From Adiantum capillus-veneris (taxonomy: Eukaryota; Streptophyta; Polypodiopsida; Polypodiales; Pteridaceae), in NCBI GenBank assembly GCA_014529385.2, contig CM043957.1:88448381-88512380 (forward strand): a DNA stretch of 64,000 nt, written 5' to 3'. Both the position numbers and the translations under genes were made by a program. The number at the start of each line of letters is the position of its first letter. Position 1 is the stretch's first letter. The notes under the pieces are model-generated. The model was given only the letters and a program-made list of their open reading frames with translations, was not told where the DNA came from and made no database searches. Below are positions 1-11,681 of this stretch, piece by piece.

Positions 1-88
1 GCATGCCTAACGTGCTTGCCCCCACAAGAATACACATAATGAGTCTCCTAGAGCTACCTTGGTCAAAATTTGTACGCTTTGCCGTACG
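1..88. other. Unassigned flank
   Basis: Short sequence before the first recognisable LTR boundary. No ORF or repeat was recognised. It should be the 3' flank of element D. Confidence 0.4.
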
Positions 89-297
89 TGTCAAAGCTGG
101 GAACTTGTCTATACACTGTGTGTGATCCTTGAAAGGCTGCAAACACACAAGTAGAAGAGCCTAGCAAGCTCAAAGGGGCAGGGATGTGTCACTCATCGCT
201 TAATGCTTCCATCGTGAAGGATCCTGTGCTGCGAAGAAGAAGGAGCCCCCATCGATGCCGCACTCAACCGCTTCACCGCCGTCAATGCTGCTGGAAT

Positions 298-354
<57 letters not shown>

Positions 355-667
355 CAATACAGACACACACACCTGTGAGCACACGAAAGAGAATGAGATA
401 GAGATGGAGCAAGAGAACTGCTTAGCTTCCACCTTAGAGAATGAGGATGTTTAGGTCAAATGGACCTTTTATAAGAGTTTCACCCGTTCACACATGGGCA
501 CCCACAGTGGCCGATCATTGCAAAACTACTGTAAAAATAAGATAAGTGGTGCACCTCTAATCGGTGATCACCTACACACCTATTGGACCAACAAGCCCGG
601 TTCATGACTCAATCAAATAGATAATATGCGTTCGTCGAAGGTGATAGGGTGTCCGTGAGGGGTAACA
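89..667 (-). repeat. 3' LTR of element D
   Basis: The + strand edge starts TGTCAAAGCTGGGAAC and ends GGGGTAACA, so on the element strand the LTR begins TGTTACCCC and ends with CA. It aligns by eye to the element A LTR, including the stretch about GTGTCACTCA and the segment before the terminal TAACA. A TATA-like TTATAAAAG lies at 466-475 on the minus strand, matching the TATA position of the A LTR. A CT microsatellite sits where A has an AC microsatellite. Confidence 0.8.
298..350. repeat. (CT)n microsatellite inside D LTR
   Basis: About 26 uninterrupted CT units. The short ORFs running through it on both strands consist only of Leu-Ser or Glu-Arg repeats and are not genes. Confidence 0.95.
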
Positions 668-680
668 TGCCCCCCTTCGT
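668..680 (-). promoter_or_regulatory. Polypurine tract of element D
   Basis: On the minus strand a purine run (CGAAGGGGGGCA) lies directly before the TGTTACC start of the 3' LTR. This is the expected position of the plus-strand DNA primer in LTR retrotransposons. Element A has the same arrangement at 16009-16020. Confidence 0.8.
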
Positions 681-2024
681 GATATAGATTTTGTCCTCGG
701 AAGCTATTGAGATGAAGTACGTTCGTAGAGGTGGAAGAGCATCCGAGATTGAATGTCCTTAGCCTTCTTCAATCACTGCAAAATCAACCACAATTGGCAC
801 AATAACTCCATTCTTATATACAATTGAAAATCATATGCAGCTGTAGACATACAAATTGATTGGTAACAAAATATTAAACAATTTGTTGGCAATAAACATT
901 AAATTGTAATATAATGAAATGCATAATCATTTTTAAAGGTAAAAAACTAAACAAGTTTGGGGTCGCTAATTTAACAATCGAAAGGCACTAGAGGTCAACT
1001 ATTAATAGCATGGGCAAGCTTCTCAATTTTCTCTGGTCAATTAAGCTGTTTAATCGCAAGAGCCAAGTATTTTATGTTCGAGGGCTGACTAGAGGCTATA
1101 CATAGAAGACCTTGTAGTTAAGCTATGATAAAAGGAATTGCTCATGAAATCATCGCCTTACTTATTTCCTTTTCTTTGACCCCTCAAAGTCTTTTCACAT
1201 TGATTCAATTTTGATGTGTGTGCTTATTTTGTATGCCTTGGGTTTTTTGCTTTTCAAAGAAAAATGCCCACACTAGGAACCTCTAGGGCTCTAGTACCAT
1301 AGGCGATACATGTGAGTGAAGTACCAAATCAAGCTGGGATTCCTCTTCCAGCTTAAGATTTTACATTGTGGCACTTTTGATTTTTTGTTTGTTCATTTTC
1401 AATATTTTGATTTTGTAACTTTGGGAGGTCATATAACATTGTTACCCTCCCCAAGTCCATCACACTAGTAAACTCCCTTTATAATACTTAAGCTAAAGGT
1501 CAATAGGGACTAAGCCCACTAGAAATCCCTAGTACATTGCACACAATGCTGCCTAAATCGGATTAAGAACCTAAAGTGACCATTGATTATTAGGAAGGAA
1601 TTCCCCATGGTATTAAGAAGAGATTTCTAACTCGTAACTTGGTCAAACTAGCTTAGTTAGACTGCTTGATTCTGAAACCTAGACAAGGGATTATGATAGA
1701 AAATTATATAGAATCTAATGTATAATCTAAGCAAATGTGTGGAATATTGTGCTACCAATCACATATGAAGCAATCATGGATGAAAAACCAAAGACAAGGG
1801 GCAATGCTAATGGTCAAGAAACACCTATTTGTGTTGATGATCGTGCTTGATTTGAAGAGTGAACGAGAGAAAGATTCCATGAAGGTCCAAATCCTAACAA
1901 CGGCAACACGTTCACATACATACTAGAAAACAAAAAGAATACCTCTAGGAGGCACATCAGTGGGAAGAGGCACCAACCCTTATTGAACACAATCAAAAAA
2001 CATAAGGAACCCTAACCTAATTAT
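681..2024 (-). other. Long conserved non-pol region between extra ORF and 3' LTR (D copy)
   Basis: About 1.3 kb with no convincing gene. Much of it matches element A 16021-17372 closely by eye, for example around ATTGTGGCACTTTTGATTTT and CACAATGCTGCCTAAATCGG. Short ORFs on both strands near 1735-1996 have counterparts in A, but the pattern of differences did not let me choose a coding strand. Confidence 0.6.
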
Positions 2025-2505
2025 TTACACTCCCCCTACAGAGTCAAGGGAATAGGATATTGTAGAGATTGGGCATAACCCTAAGGCTAAACCCCTATCC
2101 TCGTCATCATCAAGAAAAACGAAGTCATCATCCATGAGACCATATGTGCCATCCGTGTAATCATGTAACTCTTCCTCATCATTAGAAATACAAATATTCA
2201 CTAAGAACATCACTAGACGTCTATAGTCATCTTGGTCAAGAGGGTAAGTTTGCGTAATCGGAGAGACGACCTCTACTAAGTATGGATCCGTCGTGGTCAA
2301 GAGACGTATCAACCATTTCTAACTCCTCAAAATTCCTCTCACACACTAGTGTATCTACCAAATCCAATTCACATGCAAGCACTGGGTAGACTATGTGAAA
2401 CACTTGTGCAAAGTAAAGAGGGTACCTCTCACCCAAGGTAAAAGTGGATGACTCTTTCGTACTAGCCATATTTGTACACAAAGATAGATGATGGTTAGAG
2501 TGCAA
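2025..2505 (-). pseudogene. Broken copy of the extra 3' ORF (ORF3) of the A/D family
   Basis: Two overlapping minus-strand reading frames together match the 152-residue ORF3 of element A. They include MAST-ESST, LGERYP, ACE-DL, CERNFEELE, IRLLTT-DPYLVE, DQDDYRRLV and HDYTDGTYGLMDDDFV. The break is a one-base insertion: this copy reads CCATTTCTAAC near 2314-2324 where A reads CCATTCTAAC. No known protein domain was recognised. The product would be acidic, with Asp/Glu clusters near its C-terminus, and has no membrane segment. Confidence 0.7.
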
Positions 2506-2653
2506 ATATTATAAGGGTCATGTCAAAAGGTCGTGTCCTTGTGTATAATGTGTTTTTATGATTTTGTGTTATGTATAGAACTCATAGCTTTCCAGATTTT
2601 TGTTTGGTGGCTCTTGCTCTTTTACTTTTTTATTTTGTTTAGTGAGTATAAGG

Positions 2654-2665
2654 CTTTATATATAC
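2654..2665 (-). promoter_or_regulatory. TATA box-like sequence before ORF3 (D copy)
   Basis: GTATATATAAAG on the minus strand, about 150 bp upstream of the ORF3 start. It is conserved at 17931-17942 in element A, which suggests a separate promoter for the extra ORF. Confidence 0.45.
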
Positions 2666-2734
2666 ACTCCCTAAGATTGGAGATTGAAAGGAAGGTTAAG
2701 AGGGGAGTGAGTGAATGATGAAATGTCAGCAAAC

Positions 2735-2748
2735 ACTCCCCCCTTCCT
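2735..2748 (-). promoter_or_regulatory. Internal polypurine-tract-like motif (D copy)
   Basis: AAGGAAGGGGGGAG followed by TGTTTGC on the minus strand. It closely resembles the true PPT/LTR junction but lies about 2 kb inside the element, just after the end of pol. Element A has the same motif at 18021-18034. Confidence 0.55.
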
Positions 2749-2756
2749 TGGGTAGA

Positions 2757-5700
2757 TCATACCTTTTGGAATGATGTCGTCACCTTTTGAAACCAATTGT
2801 TCCAAGTTGTCTTGGGTAAAGACTTTGACCAATAGTTTTTGACCGCCCTAGGCATTTCATCTAGTTGCAAGGGTGGTAAGGTACTCTCCCATAATTTTAT
2901 TTACAATGTTGTTGTAGGTGGTGAACTTGCAACGGGAGGTGCAAACTCTTTCTTGTTTGTAGGGATATGTACAATGGTAGGTGTCGGTTGTGTCAAAGCT
3001 TCTATTTTCGTAAAGGAACTACATGAAGAGCAACAAGCTTCATTCATTTTTTCTATGGTTGAGCTGAGCAAAACAAGCCTTTCTCGCTTGGGAACCCATA
3101 CTAGCTCGGGATCCGGTGAATAGTGTTCTGTGATTTTTCCTTTCCCACGATCTTCCATCGGCCTTGTCGTCACAGGATTTGGCTCACATGGGTCAGGTGA
3201 CAGGTAAGAACACAATTTACGTTTTGACACCCAGATTTGATCATTTCCTTGATAGTAGCCTTGGGATTCGAATAGTCGTTTAAGAATCCAAAGCAACGTT
3301 TTCTTATATTTTCAGGAGCGAGTGGGGCATTTCTTAAAAGGCTCCTATTTTTTAGGATCAGCCATGGTCGCTAAAGAAGCTTTAGGGACCCGCTTGTATG
3401 TTTTCTTCGCTATATTAGGATTCTTCTTGTGTGTCTCAAGCTTTGTTTCAACTACAGAAGTTAAAGCTTTAGAGAGTTGGGCTATAGGGACATATGGTTC
3501 AACCTCCTGGACATGGACATGCATTGTTTTTTGTTTTATTTCCTCAAGAGGTAATATCTCAAGGACTATGGCTTGAGTGACAGGGCTAAGAGGTTGTTTC
3601 TACGTTGTGACACTCCCTATCTCCCAATCAATAGTGCATTTGGTCGCTATCATCCACGAGCGTCCTAGGTTTATATGACCTTCCATAGTTCCAACATGCA
3701 TTACCAAAAAGTCTTGAGCTACAACCCCCTTGTCATAACTGATAGAAGTGTGCCAGATACCAAAAATTGTTTTTTTTTTCTTATTGACACCCTTGACTTG
3801 GATAGTACTCTTAGATAGGGATGGCTTTCCCAGCTGACACCACACCCCATATGACAACAGATACCCGTGTCTAACAAGGTGTTATATAGCACTTTCCCAT
3901 AGGCGCTATTTAGTTCAATAGGGTATCGTAGAGGTGTGTCAGATTCCAACCAATCATCCTCTATTTCAATGTGGAATGCATGTGTAACTCCAAGGTTTTC
4001 CTCTCGTTGGCGTCTTATGCGTTGTTATAGCTCCTTAGCCTCAGCTTGAGCTTGTATCTTCTTCAAAATTTTTTTGTGCCATGGCTTCCTTTTTTTAATG
4101 GATGGCACGTATCTCCTCTTGGCTTAAAGGATCACAATATCTTTCAAATTTGCTCCCATTGAGGAATGCAATGGTTTCAACTCCATCAAGAGTCTCCACA
4201 CAAATGGTACCCTTGTGGGGTGATTTCACATACTCTATATGGTCCTCTTCCCGCATATTTCAACTTTTTCTTCTCGTTTTGCACTCCATACATAAGGACT
4301 TTATCACCAACATTGATATCTTTGTTCTTTAGATGAAGTTCAAACCATTTCTTTCTCCTGTCTTTCTCCACAAGTGCGTTCTGCACAGCCAATTGCCTTT
4401 CTTTGTCTAACCTTTCAAGGATATATAAACGCTCAACTAAAGGGTTACCATCCCAATCTTCTTGTGAAGCTACACGCAGACTAGGAATTACAAACTCCCA
4501 TGGCATAACTGCTTCTTGGCCATATACCATTAGAATGGTGTACAATTAATAGAAACTTTGTAAGAAGTACGATAAGCCCATAGAGTTGATGTCAGCTTCA
4601 AATCCCAACCTGTGCGATGAGATTTGACTGTTTTGGTCAAGATAGAAATTAAGGTCTTGTTGGTGCTCTCAGCTTGGCCATTTGCTTGTGGATAATAAGG
4701 CGTGGACTTATGGTGGGCTATCATGAAGTTTGTCATGAATTCCTTTATCACTCCATTTATAAAATGACTACCATTGTCACTCACAATTTCAAAGGTACAA
4801 CCAATCTTGTAATAATAATGTTCTCAAAGAGAAACTTGGCAGTTGACCTTGCATCAACCTTACGTGTCACCCTGGCTTCCGCCCACTTTTGTCACATAGT
4901 CAATGGCAACGATAATATATCAAGATTGAGTGCTATAAGCTACCGGACTAATTGGGCCTACAAAGTCTAAACCCCATTTTTCAAATGGTTGAGTCGCATC
5001 CTTTTGCAAAAAGTGATGCATCCTTGAATAAGGTAGGCCACCAATAGCCTGATTGCAACATCTTTTTAGCAGTTAGTTCCTCTGAGAAATGTTCTCCGAC
5101 TATACCCATGTGGGCTTCTTGAAGTATGTATAAATACTTATCCTTACGGGCACAACGTCTAAGAATATCGTCCTTCCCTAGCTTGTAGAGAGTTCCTACA
5201 ATGAGAGAATAAGGTTCACATTCTTTTAACAGTTTTCGAGCTATATCCTTACAAAGCTCCGTGGGTGGAAAACCATTAACTAAAAAATTCACAATCTTCT
5301 CACTCCATTCGGGCATGGTCTCGACTAGAAATAAGGAAGTATCAAGCAATTCATCATCGACTCTAGGAGGGGCTTCACCATTGGGTATATGAGACATGAC
5401 ATGTCTTTTACCAGGTCTCGCCACAACAGTAAAATCAAACTTAAGAAGAATCAACAACCATCGTGTAATTCTTCCCGTGGAACAAGGTTTAATTACTAGA
5501 TACAACAAGGCTTAATGATCCACATAGAAACAAACTTGTTGGCAAGAAGGTAGTAGCAAAATTTCTTCACTGCGTAAATCATAGCTAAACCTTTCCGCTC
5601 TGTAGTGGTGTAGTTTCTTTCAGCATCATTCAATTTACGACTCGCAAAGCTAATGGGATAGTCCAAATTTATATTATCCTGGTTGAGCTAGAACACACCC

Positions 5701-6447
5701 AATAGCAAAGTTCGATGCATCAATATGCACATGGAAAATTACATTCCAATCGGGTACTCGTAGAATGGGAGCGCTTATCAAGGTCTTTTTTAATGACTCA
5801 TAAGCATGGTCACACTTTGCGGTCCAGTGGAACTCAATAATAATCTTGTACAAAGGACGAGCTATCTAAGCAAAGTTTAAAATAAACCACCGGTAATAAC
5901 CAACATGGCCCGTGAACCTTTGAACTCCTTTATAGTTTGTAGGTGGTGGCAATTCAGCAATGGCTTTAATTTTGCTCTCATCTGTGGAAATCCCATTTTC
6001 ACTATATGCCATAAAATGACTCCATGTTTAACCCAAAATTGGCATTTGAAAGGGTTTAAGGAGATATGATACAATCTATACGTCTCAAACACTTTTTGTA
6101 AACATGATAGATGTTCTTTCCAATAAGAATAAACACAAAGATCGTTTAAGAAAGCTTCACAAACTCTCTCAAATATTCTCTAAAAGAAGTGTTTATTAAT
6201 CTTTGGAAGGTAGTAGGAACATTGGTTAAGCCAAAATTTATAATACAGAATGCGAACACTCCAAATTCTGTTATAAAATCCGTTTTAGCTTGGTCCTGTA
6301 GTGCAATTGTGATTTGATTGTATCCAGAGTACCCATCTAGAAAGCTATAAGATTCCTTTCCTACAACTCTTTCAAGCACATGTTCTGAATATGGCAAGGG
6401 GTAATGGTCCCTCCTAGTGGCAGCATTGACCTTCTTGAGATCCAGCT
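2757..6447 (-). pseudogene. Degenerate pol of element D (RT, RNase H, integrase, second protease, basic tail)
   Basis: Pieces in several frames follow the order of element A. RT fragments lie at about 5877-6430 (YSFLDGYSGYNQITIAL, then FKCQFWVKHGVIL). RNase H end and integrase zinc-binding region lie at 4981-5508. Integrase core pieces are at 4530-4784 (SDNGSHF, NGQAESTNK) and the C-terminal region at 4186-4545. The second protease is at 3600-3949, where YGKVLYN-LLDTG and, in another frame, INLGRSWMIATKCTIDW can be read. The tail at 2901-3296 has IWVSKRK and LVWVPKRE. Frameshifts and stops separate the pieces. The RT is cut near LDLKK at the 6447 junction. This copy cannot make an enzyme, but it shows that the second protease and tail are inherited features. 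Confidence 0.85.
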
Positions 6448-6489
6448 CATCACAAAGGATCTGCTTGGGGAAAGGTAAAAGAACATGAT

Positions 6490-7428
6490 GCTTTTATTCT
6501 CTTTGACCCTGGTTCTACTCAAAATTTCATATCCACGGAGTTGGCCACCAAGCTAGGCATCCAAGCCTATGAGATGGGAGATGTCCTACCTGCCGATGGT
6601 GCTTTCAAGGGGCAAGAAGCCTAAGTTACTACCTTAATTGGGAAATTGAGGCTCCATGTCTAAAGCTAAGTGGACAAGGAGGATTTCTTTATCTCTCCTC
6701 TCAAGTACGAGGATGTAATCCTAGGGGCACCATGGTTTGATCGCATGGCTGCCAATGTTCAATTCCCTGAAAGGCAAATCTACTTTAGGCTCAGGGAAAA
6801 AGATATGTATATAGATGCTAAGGAGTTGGGTAGTACCATACCTCTTGTACATAAGCAAGCTTTCAATAAGTCAATAAAGAGCTCTATTTTCATGTACATG
6901 ATTTTTGTTAAAGATTCTCAAAATGAACCTAATGCTTTAGCAAAAGAAAATATAAACAATCAAAAGGAATTAGAGTTATCCAATTTCCTCAAGGGGTTCC
7001 AAGATGTTTTTATTGACGATATCCCTTGTGAACTACCTCCCAAACGAGGCAATGATGACCATGCAATTGAACTTCTTTCAGAAAGTTCACAGCCTAATAA
7101 ACCTCCTTATAGAGTTTCCCAATCTCAACAAGAGGAGATTATGCGGCAAGTGCATAAGTTAGTTGAGAAAGGCATGGTTAGGCCTAGCTCATCTCCATTT
7201 TGTTCACTATTGTTATTAGTGCAAAAGAAAGACGGCACATATCGTATGTGTGTCGACTATAGAGCACTAAATAGGATCACTATCAAGAATAGGTTTCCCA
7301 TTCCACGGTTAGAAGACCTATTTGATAAGCTACAAGGGTCGAACTACTTCAGTAGGATTGACCTAAAAAGTGGCTACCATCAAATAAGAATAGTTGATCA
7401 AGACATTGTAAAAACCTCAACCGCTTGA
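6490..7428 (+). pseudogene. C1 protease remnant and N-terminal RT
   Basis: The frame reads a protease-like FDPGSTQNFIS near 6505, where D-P-G replaces the usual D-S/T-G. Two stops precede the open stretch at 6670. That stretch reads the protease flap region (VILGAPWFDRMAANVQF), the linker and RT palm/fingers: LVQKKDGTYRMCVDYRALN, then RIDLKSGYHQIRI. The frame ends just after DIVKT. The RT segment carrying FGLTNAPATF is deleted, and the join shifts the frame before LMEKLF. These are typical chromovirus pol sequences and no active enzyme is possible. Confidence 0.8.
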
Positions 7429-8090
7429 TGGAGAAGTTATTCAAGCCTCACCGAACCTTTACTGGAGTGTTCTTTCATGATATAATCATCTACTCTAATT
7501 CATTAGACGAACACAAGCAACACCTCCAGGTAATATTTCAAGTTTTACGAGAGAATAAACTTTATATTAATCGAAAGAAAAGTGAATTTTTCTTACAAGA
7601 GATTCAGTATTTAGGTCACATTATCCCTCAAGATGGAATCCAAATGGATCCATCAAAGCTAGAGGTAATAAAAGGATGGCCTACACTAAGGAATCTGCAT
7701 GAACTAAGAAGATTTATACGTATGTGTGCATACTATAGACGCTTCATAGAAAACTTCTCACAAATCGGAGACCATTACATGACCTACAAAGAAAAACGTT
7801 AGGTATACATGGTCCACCAAGGAGAACAATGCTTTCGAAAATCTTAAAGAGAAGTTTATCTCTCAACCTGTGCTTACACTACCGGATCTCTCAAAGCCAT
7901 TTGAGGTCCAACATAGCCTATGAAAGTCGAAGGCTCGACCCTGTTGAGCAAGCTCTAGGTATATTTGAGAAGGAACTCTTAGCAATTCTACATGATCTAG
8001 ATTCGTGGAAGCACTATCTAGTGGGGACTCCTTTCATTCTACGAACGGATCACCAAAGCCTTAAGTACTTCATGACGTAGACCAAGCTCT
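7415..8090 (+). pseudogene. C1 RT catalytic region, connection and RNase H part
   Basis: After the deletion the frame reads LMEKLFKPHRTF, then FFHDIIIYSNS. The catalytic F-D-D-I box has become F-H-D-I, losing one metal-binding Asp. The thumb/connection follows (YLGHIIPQDGIQMDPSKLEV, MCAYYRRFIENFSQI). A frameshift near 7800 and another deletion remove the start of RNase H. The stretch from 7915 reads YESRRLDPVEQALG and LRTDHQSLKYFMT before a stop. C2 at 59636-60370 is the closest copy in the window. Confidence 0.8.
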
Positions 8091-8099
8091 CCGAGAAAC

Positions 8100-9610
8100 A
8101 AATGAGGTGGGAAAATTTCCTTTTGCAATTTCATTTTCATATTGCTCACATTGCTGGCAAGCATAATCAAGTAGCCAATGCACTCTCAAGACATCCAAGA
8201 GTGAATGCGATATCCATAGCAACTCACAATGATCTATCTTCTATGATAGATGAGTACGCTATTGATCCCGATTTTAGAGATGTGATTTCAGCCCTTGCAC
8301 TAGGGAAGAAAGAAGAACCATTTACCTACAAGATGATTATCTTCTCTATGGCAATAGACTATGCGTTACTAACTCACTGCGTGAGAAAGTAATGTGTGAA
8401 TCTCATGCTCCACCTTATGCGGGACATAGAGGGATTCAATCTACCATAAAAGGGATAGAAACATATTTCTATTGGCCTACCATGAAAGCAAACATAAAAG
8501 AGTATGTTTCAAGATGTGTGGTATGCCGAATGACAAAGTTTGATAGAGGGAAAGAACCTGGATTGCTTCAACCTTTGTCAATCCCTAATTCACCATGGGA
8601 GAGTATATCCATGGATTTTATCTTTGGATTGTTCAAGTCTATCCATGGGAATACACAAATATGGACGATAGTAGAAAGGGTTAGCAAACAAGCACATTTC
8701 ATACCTGTCAAAAAGACTATCAAAGCCCGGCAAATGGCAACCCTCTTTATATCACAAATCTTCAAGTACCACAGCTTGCCAATGTCCATATTGTCAGATA
8801 GAGATCCTAGAATGACCAGTAATTTCTGGAAGGATCTCTTTGAGAATTTATGTACAAGGCTAAACTTCTCTTCGCCTATCATCCCCAAATGGATGGACAA
8901 AGTGAAATAGCTAACCTAAAAATTCTTGATCTATTAAAAGCTTATGTCACAGAAGTAGATCAAAAGTCCCAATGGGAGAAGTACTTGCCCTTAGTGGAGT
9001 ATGCTTACAACAACACTGTACATACTTCCACGGAAAAAGCACCTTTTGAGGTGATAGAGGGAAGATCAAAAAGTCTCTTGCTACTCAAGGCTACTGCCAA
9101 TAAGCACAGAAGAGCCCTAACCTTTAAACAAAATGATTGGGTCTTGCTTAAGTTTCCCAAGGCTCGATTAAGGCACACGACCGGCAAGAATCCTACAGGA
9201 CACCAAAAGTACTATGCTAAATTAGCAAAAAGGTACTATGGCCGCTTTTAGATTCTTAGGCCAATCAATGAGATGATCTATCAACTTAAGTTGCCCAACC
9301 ATTAGCTCATACACAATGCTTTTCATGTGAACCTACTAAAGCCTTACAAAGGAGAGCCACCTCAAGAAGCAATCATTGAAGACCCACTAGAGATCAAGGA
9401 CCAAGAAGAGGTGCTATAGTCCGAGTCCATTCTCCGACACGAAGACAAGGTATTACGAGGCGGTAAGACTATCCGACAATATCTTATCACGTTTAAAAAT
9501 TATCATTTTGAAGATGTTAGATGGATGCAAGGCATACAACTAAAGGATAACCTAAACCTTGTCAATGCTCACAATGACTCCCTAGAGTCAGCAAATGTAA
9601 ATATGTATAA
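8100..9610 (+). pseudogene. C1 RNase H end, integrase and chromodomain-like tail
   Basis: Begins MRWENFLLQFHF and HIAGKHNQVANALSRHP, the end of RNase H. Integrase zinc-binding residues appear as HAPPYAGHRG and CVVCRMTK. The core has ISMDFIFG and SDRDPRM. The catalytic Glu region (HPQMDGQSEIANL) is reached only after a frameshift near 8870. About 35 codons present in C2 are missing between LLLKA and KHRRAL. The C-terminal part reads HNAFHVNLLKPYKGEPP, then EEVL-SESILRHEDK and RRWMQ-like residues, resembling a chromodomain. Several stops are present from 9249 on. Confidence 0.8.
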
Positions 9611-9840
9611 ATGAACAAGTAGAGCTTGTCACTCTACTATGGAAGATTGATATGGACTAATGTGCAGACATACTTGCGGCAGCTAAGGCTCTCAAGCACC
9701 AAATGGACTAGTCATCCATTCTGAAACGGTGTCGTAGGGTAAAACAAGGATCCTCTACCCGCTAGCAAATGGACTAATGACTAGGCTTTATCTTCTCTAC
9801 CTCATAGTCGAGGACGAGTATGATTTTAAGAGAAAGGTAA
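9611..9840 (+). promoter_or_regulatory. C1 3' untranslated region and polypurine tract
   Basis: No ORF. The stretch ends TTTTAAGAGAAAGGTAA directly before the LTR start TGTCATAAAA, the expected PPT position. C2 has the corresponding AGACAGAGGTAA at 62311-62322. Confidence 0.7.
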
Positions 9841-10467
9841 TGTCATAAAAACTAATACCTAAAACTCCCAAATGATTTTCTCATGTTAAACTGATTATTT
9901 AGTATGGGAAAGTACCATGGAAGTAAAAGCTAGAATATTGGTAAGGCTGCCAGACCGGTCTTTGCAAGGATCCAAAGGAGGGAAAATAGGGATCCAAAGG
10001 GGGACAGTCTGCAAAAGAGTAATGTGCTTCTATAGGGCTTAAAAGACCTAAGGTTCAACTCCATAAAGACTTCCATAGGCTAAGGTTCTTAATTTTTTAT
10101 TCAATTGTTCAAAGGCCAATGTATGGAAAAATTGGATGGTCATGGAAAGACTAAAAAGTCTTCCCACATCCCTATCAAGGAGGGGGCGGGCCATGAGAGT
10201 AAGGTATGAGAGACAAACACACACACACTCCAAAGCTTTCCCTTTACAGAGAGGGAGTACTGGACACATGTCAGGCTCCTAAGCCAGTTTCCACCAACCT
10301 CCCTCAAATCCTATTGGATGGCCATAGAGGTGGACGAATGAGAATTAGACTATAGTAAACTTAGTCTAATCAATTTAAAAATGCTTGATAAAAGAACAAA
10401 TAAAAATTAAGCTCCCTAGAAGACTCTTGGACAGTCTACCAAGGGGTCCAATGAGCATTCAGCAGCC
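9841..10467 (+). repeat. C1 3' LTR, first part
   Basis: Begins TGTCATAAAAACTAATACC and follows the C2 5' LTR (56719 on) until AAGCAGCC, where element A is inserted. The last five bases (CAGCC, 10463-10467) are the target duplicated by A. Contains a short CA tract near 10218. Confidence 0.85.
10463..10467. repeat. Target site duplication of element A, left copy (CAGCC)
   Basis: CAGCC precedes the A edge TGTCACGG and recurs at 28962-28966 directly after the other A edge. The uninterrupted site reads AGCAGCCCAATGGCTTG in C2 at about 57353. Confidence 0.9.
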
Positions 10468-10475
10468 TGTCACGG

Positions 10476-11411
10476 TGTCAGGAGTTTTTTGGAGCAAGGG
10501 ATTGCGCATATGTACATACACATGCATGGTGCATCAAATAAAGGATTGCCCAATTTCCATAGCCAGGTGGTTACGTGGGGCCCACAAGTGTACAGGTAGG
10601 ACAAGGTGTACATAGTGCATCGATTTTCACTATTACCAGTACCACTGTGTTTTTCTACAATAATGAGGAGTTTATAGCGTGTAAAACTTCTCGAGGAAGC
10701 TATCCACGGGCCGATGACATGAGGTCAGCAGGTGCGTCAGATGGCATCTAGTGGCGTCACGAGGGCGAACGAGGTCAATATTTGCACGCGGATGAGGACG
10801 GACACAACGTGGGTGTTTTCTGGTGAGAGTTATGCAGAAAGGTCATCGTTAGGACCACTTTTTGGGGCCACTTCACGTGGTGGCGAGATGCATTATTGGA
10901 AAAAAGCTGAGTGCCAGGTGTGCGAATGATGCAAAAAGGTGACAACTATGCACTGCGAGGTCATTTTTTGGCATGTTCGGGGTCCGTTTGAGGTCATCTA
11001 AAAGGCCAAGGGTGCCCAAGTAATAAATCTAAGTGTGGGAACTGAAAAAACAGAGAGAAGACCAGAAAAAACGTGGAGAAGAGAGGAGGAACAGCCGCAG
11101 GTGTGTTTTTGCTCATTTTGGAGCCTGTTTTGGCCGTAAACTGCTCATCCGAGGTCGGATTTGAGCACTTTGACATTGTAGACTGGGGTTTTGGGCCATT
11201 CCGGACGCGATGGAGCTGTCCATTTTTCCAAATTCCTCACTCTTTTTCTGCTGTTTTTCTGTGTAATCTTCTCCGGTGAGTGAAGCTTCTTCTCCAATTT
11301 GTGATTATATCTGGTATCTTTTACCCATATTGTGTGAGCTGTTTGCCCCATTGGTGTTGGCCCAAGCTCATTTGTATCTAAACATCAAAAGTTCTCCTCT
11401 TTTGAGCTGAG

Positions 11412-11451
<40 letters not shown>

Positions 11452-11630
11452 TCTGTGTGGAGTGGGCAAGTGGATAGTCTCTCTCCTCTCACTCCAGAGG
11501 TGTGTTCCCTGTCTCGGCCAGGTGTGTTGTGTAAGCCGAGTGGTGCCCCATAGTGTGTGTGTGTGTATCTTCCCAAGAGTGTGTGTCGGGTCGTTATAGA
11601 GGCGCTGTGTGTGTTTTCATCCCGCTCACA
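10476..11630 (+). repeat. 5' LTR of element B
   Basis: Runs from TGTCAGGAGTTTTTTGG to CCCGCTCACA (TG...CA). It matches 14253-15433 over its whole length with scattered substitutions, roughly a dozen in the first 420 bp by eye, and with a shorter GT tract. ORFs within it also occur in the other LTR and show no domain. Confidence 0.92.
11416..11450. repeat. (GT)n microsatellite in B 5' LTR
   Basis: About 17 GT units. The same site in the other LTR (15194-15256) has about 31, so the tract has changed length since insertion. Confidence 0.95.
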
Positions 11631-11636
11631 TTCTTT

Positions 11637-11653
11637 TGGCGCCCCCATGGAGG
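11637..11653 (+). promoter_or_regulatory. Primer binding site of element B
   Basis: TGGCGCCCCCATGGAGG starts six bases after the 5' LTR. TGGCGCC matches the 3' end of a tRNA ending GGCGCCA, as in element A, but the rest does not clearly identify the tRNA. Confidence 0.65.
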
Positions 11654-11681
11654 ATCTTCTTCGAGTACCTTCTGCTTCGAG

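Larger units (their letters stand above)
89..6447 (-). mobile_element. Element D: 5'-truncated Ty3/gypsy retrotransposon, relative of element A
   Basis: Read on the minus strand this is the 3' half of a gypsy element: RT (broken), RNase H, integrase, a second protease-like domain, an extra ORF, a long noncoding stretch, a polypurine tract and the 3' LTR. Order and sequence parallel element A from its 3' LTR to about 21.8 kb. Gag, the first protease and the 5' LTR are missing. The element stops at about 6447 in the middle of RT, where it meets chromovirus C1 in the opposite orientation. Many stops and frameshifts make it non-functional. It serves mainly as a comparison copy showing which parts of A are family features. 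Confidence 0.85.

Noticed and set aside
193-432. ORF on the minus strand through the CT microsatellite
   Set aside because: Made of Glu-Arg repeats, lies in an LTR, and has an equally open frame on the other strand.
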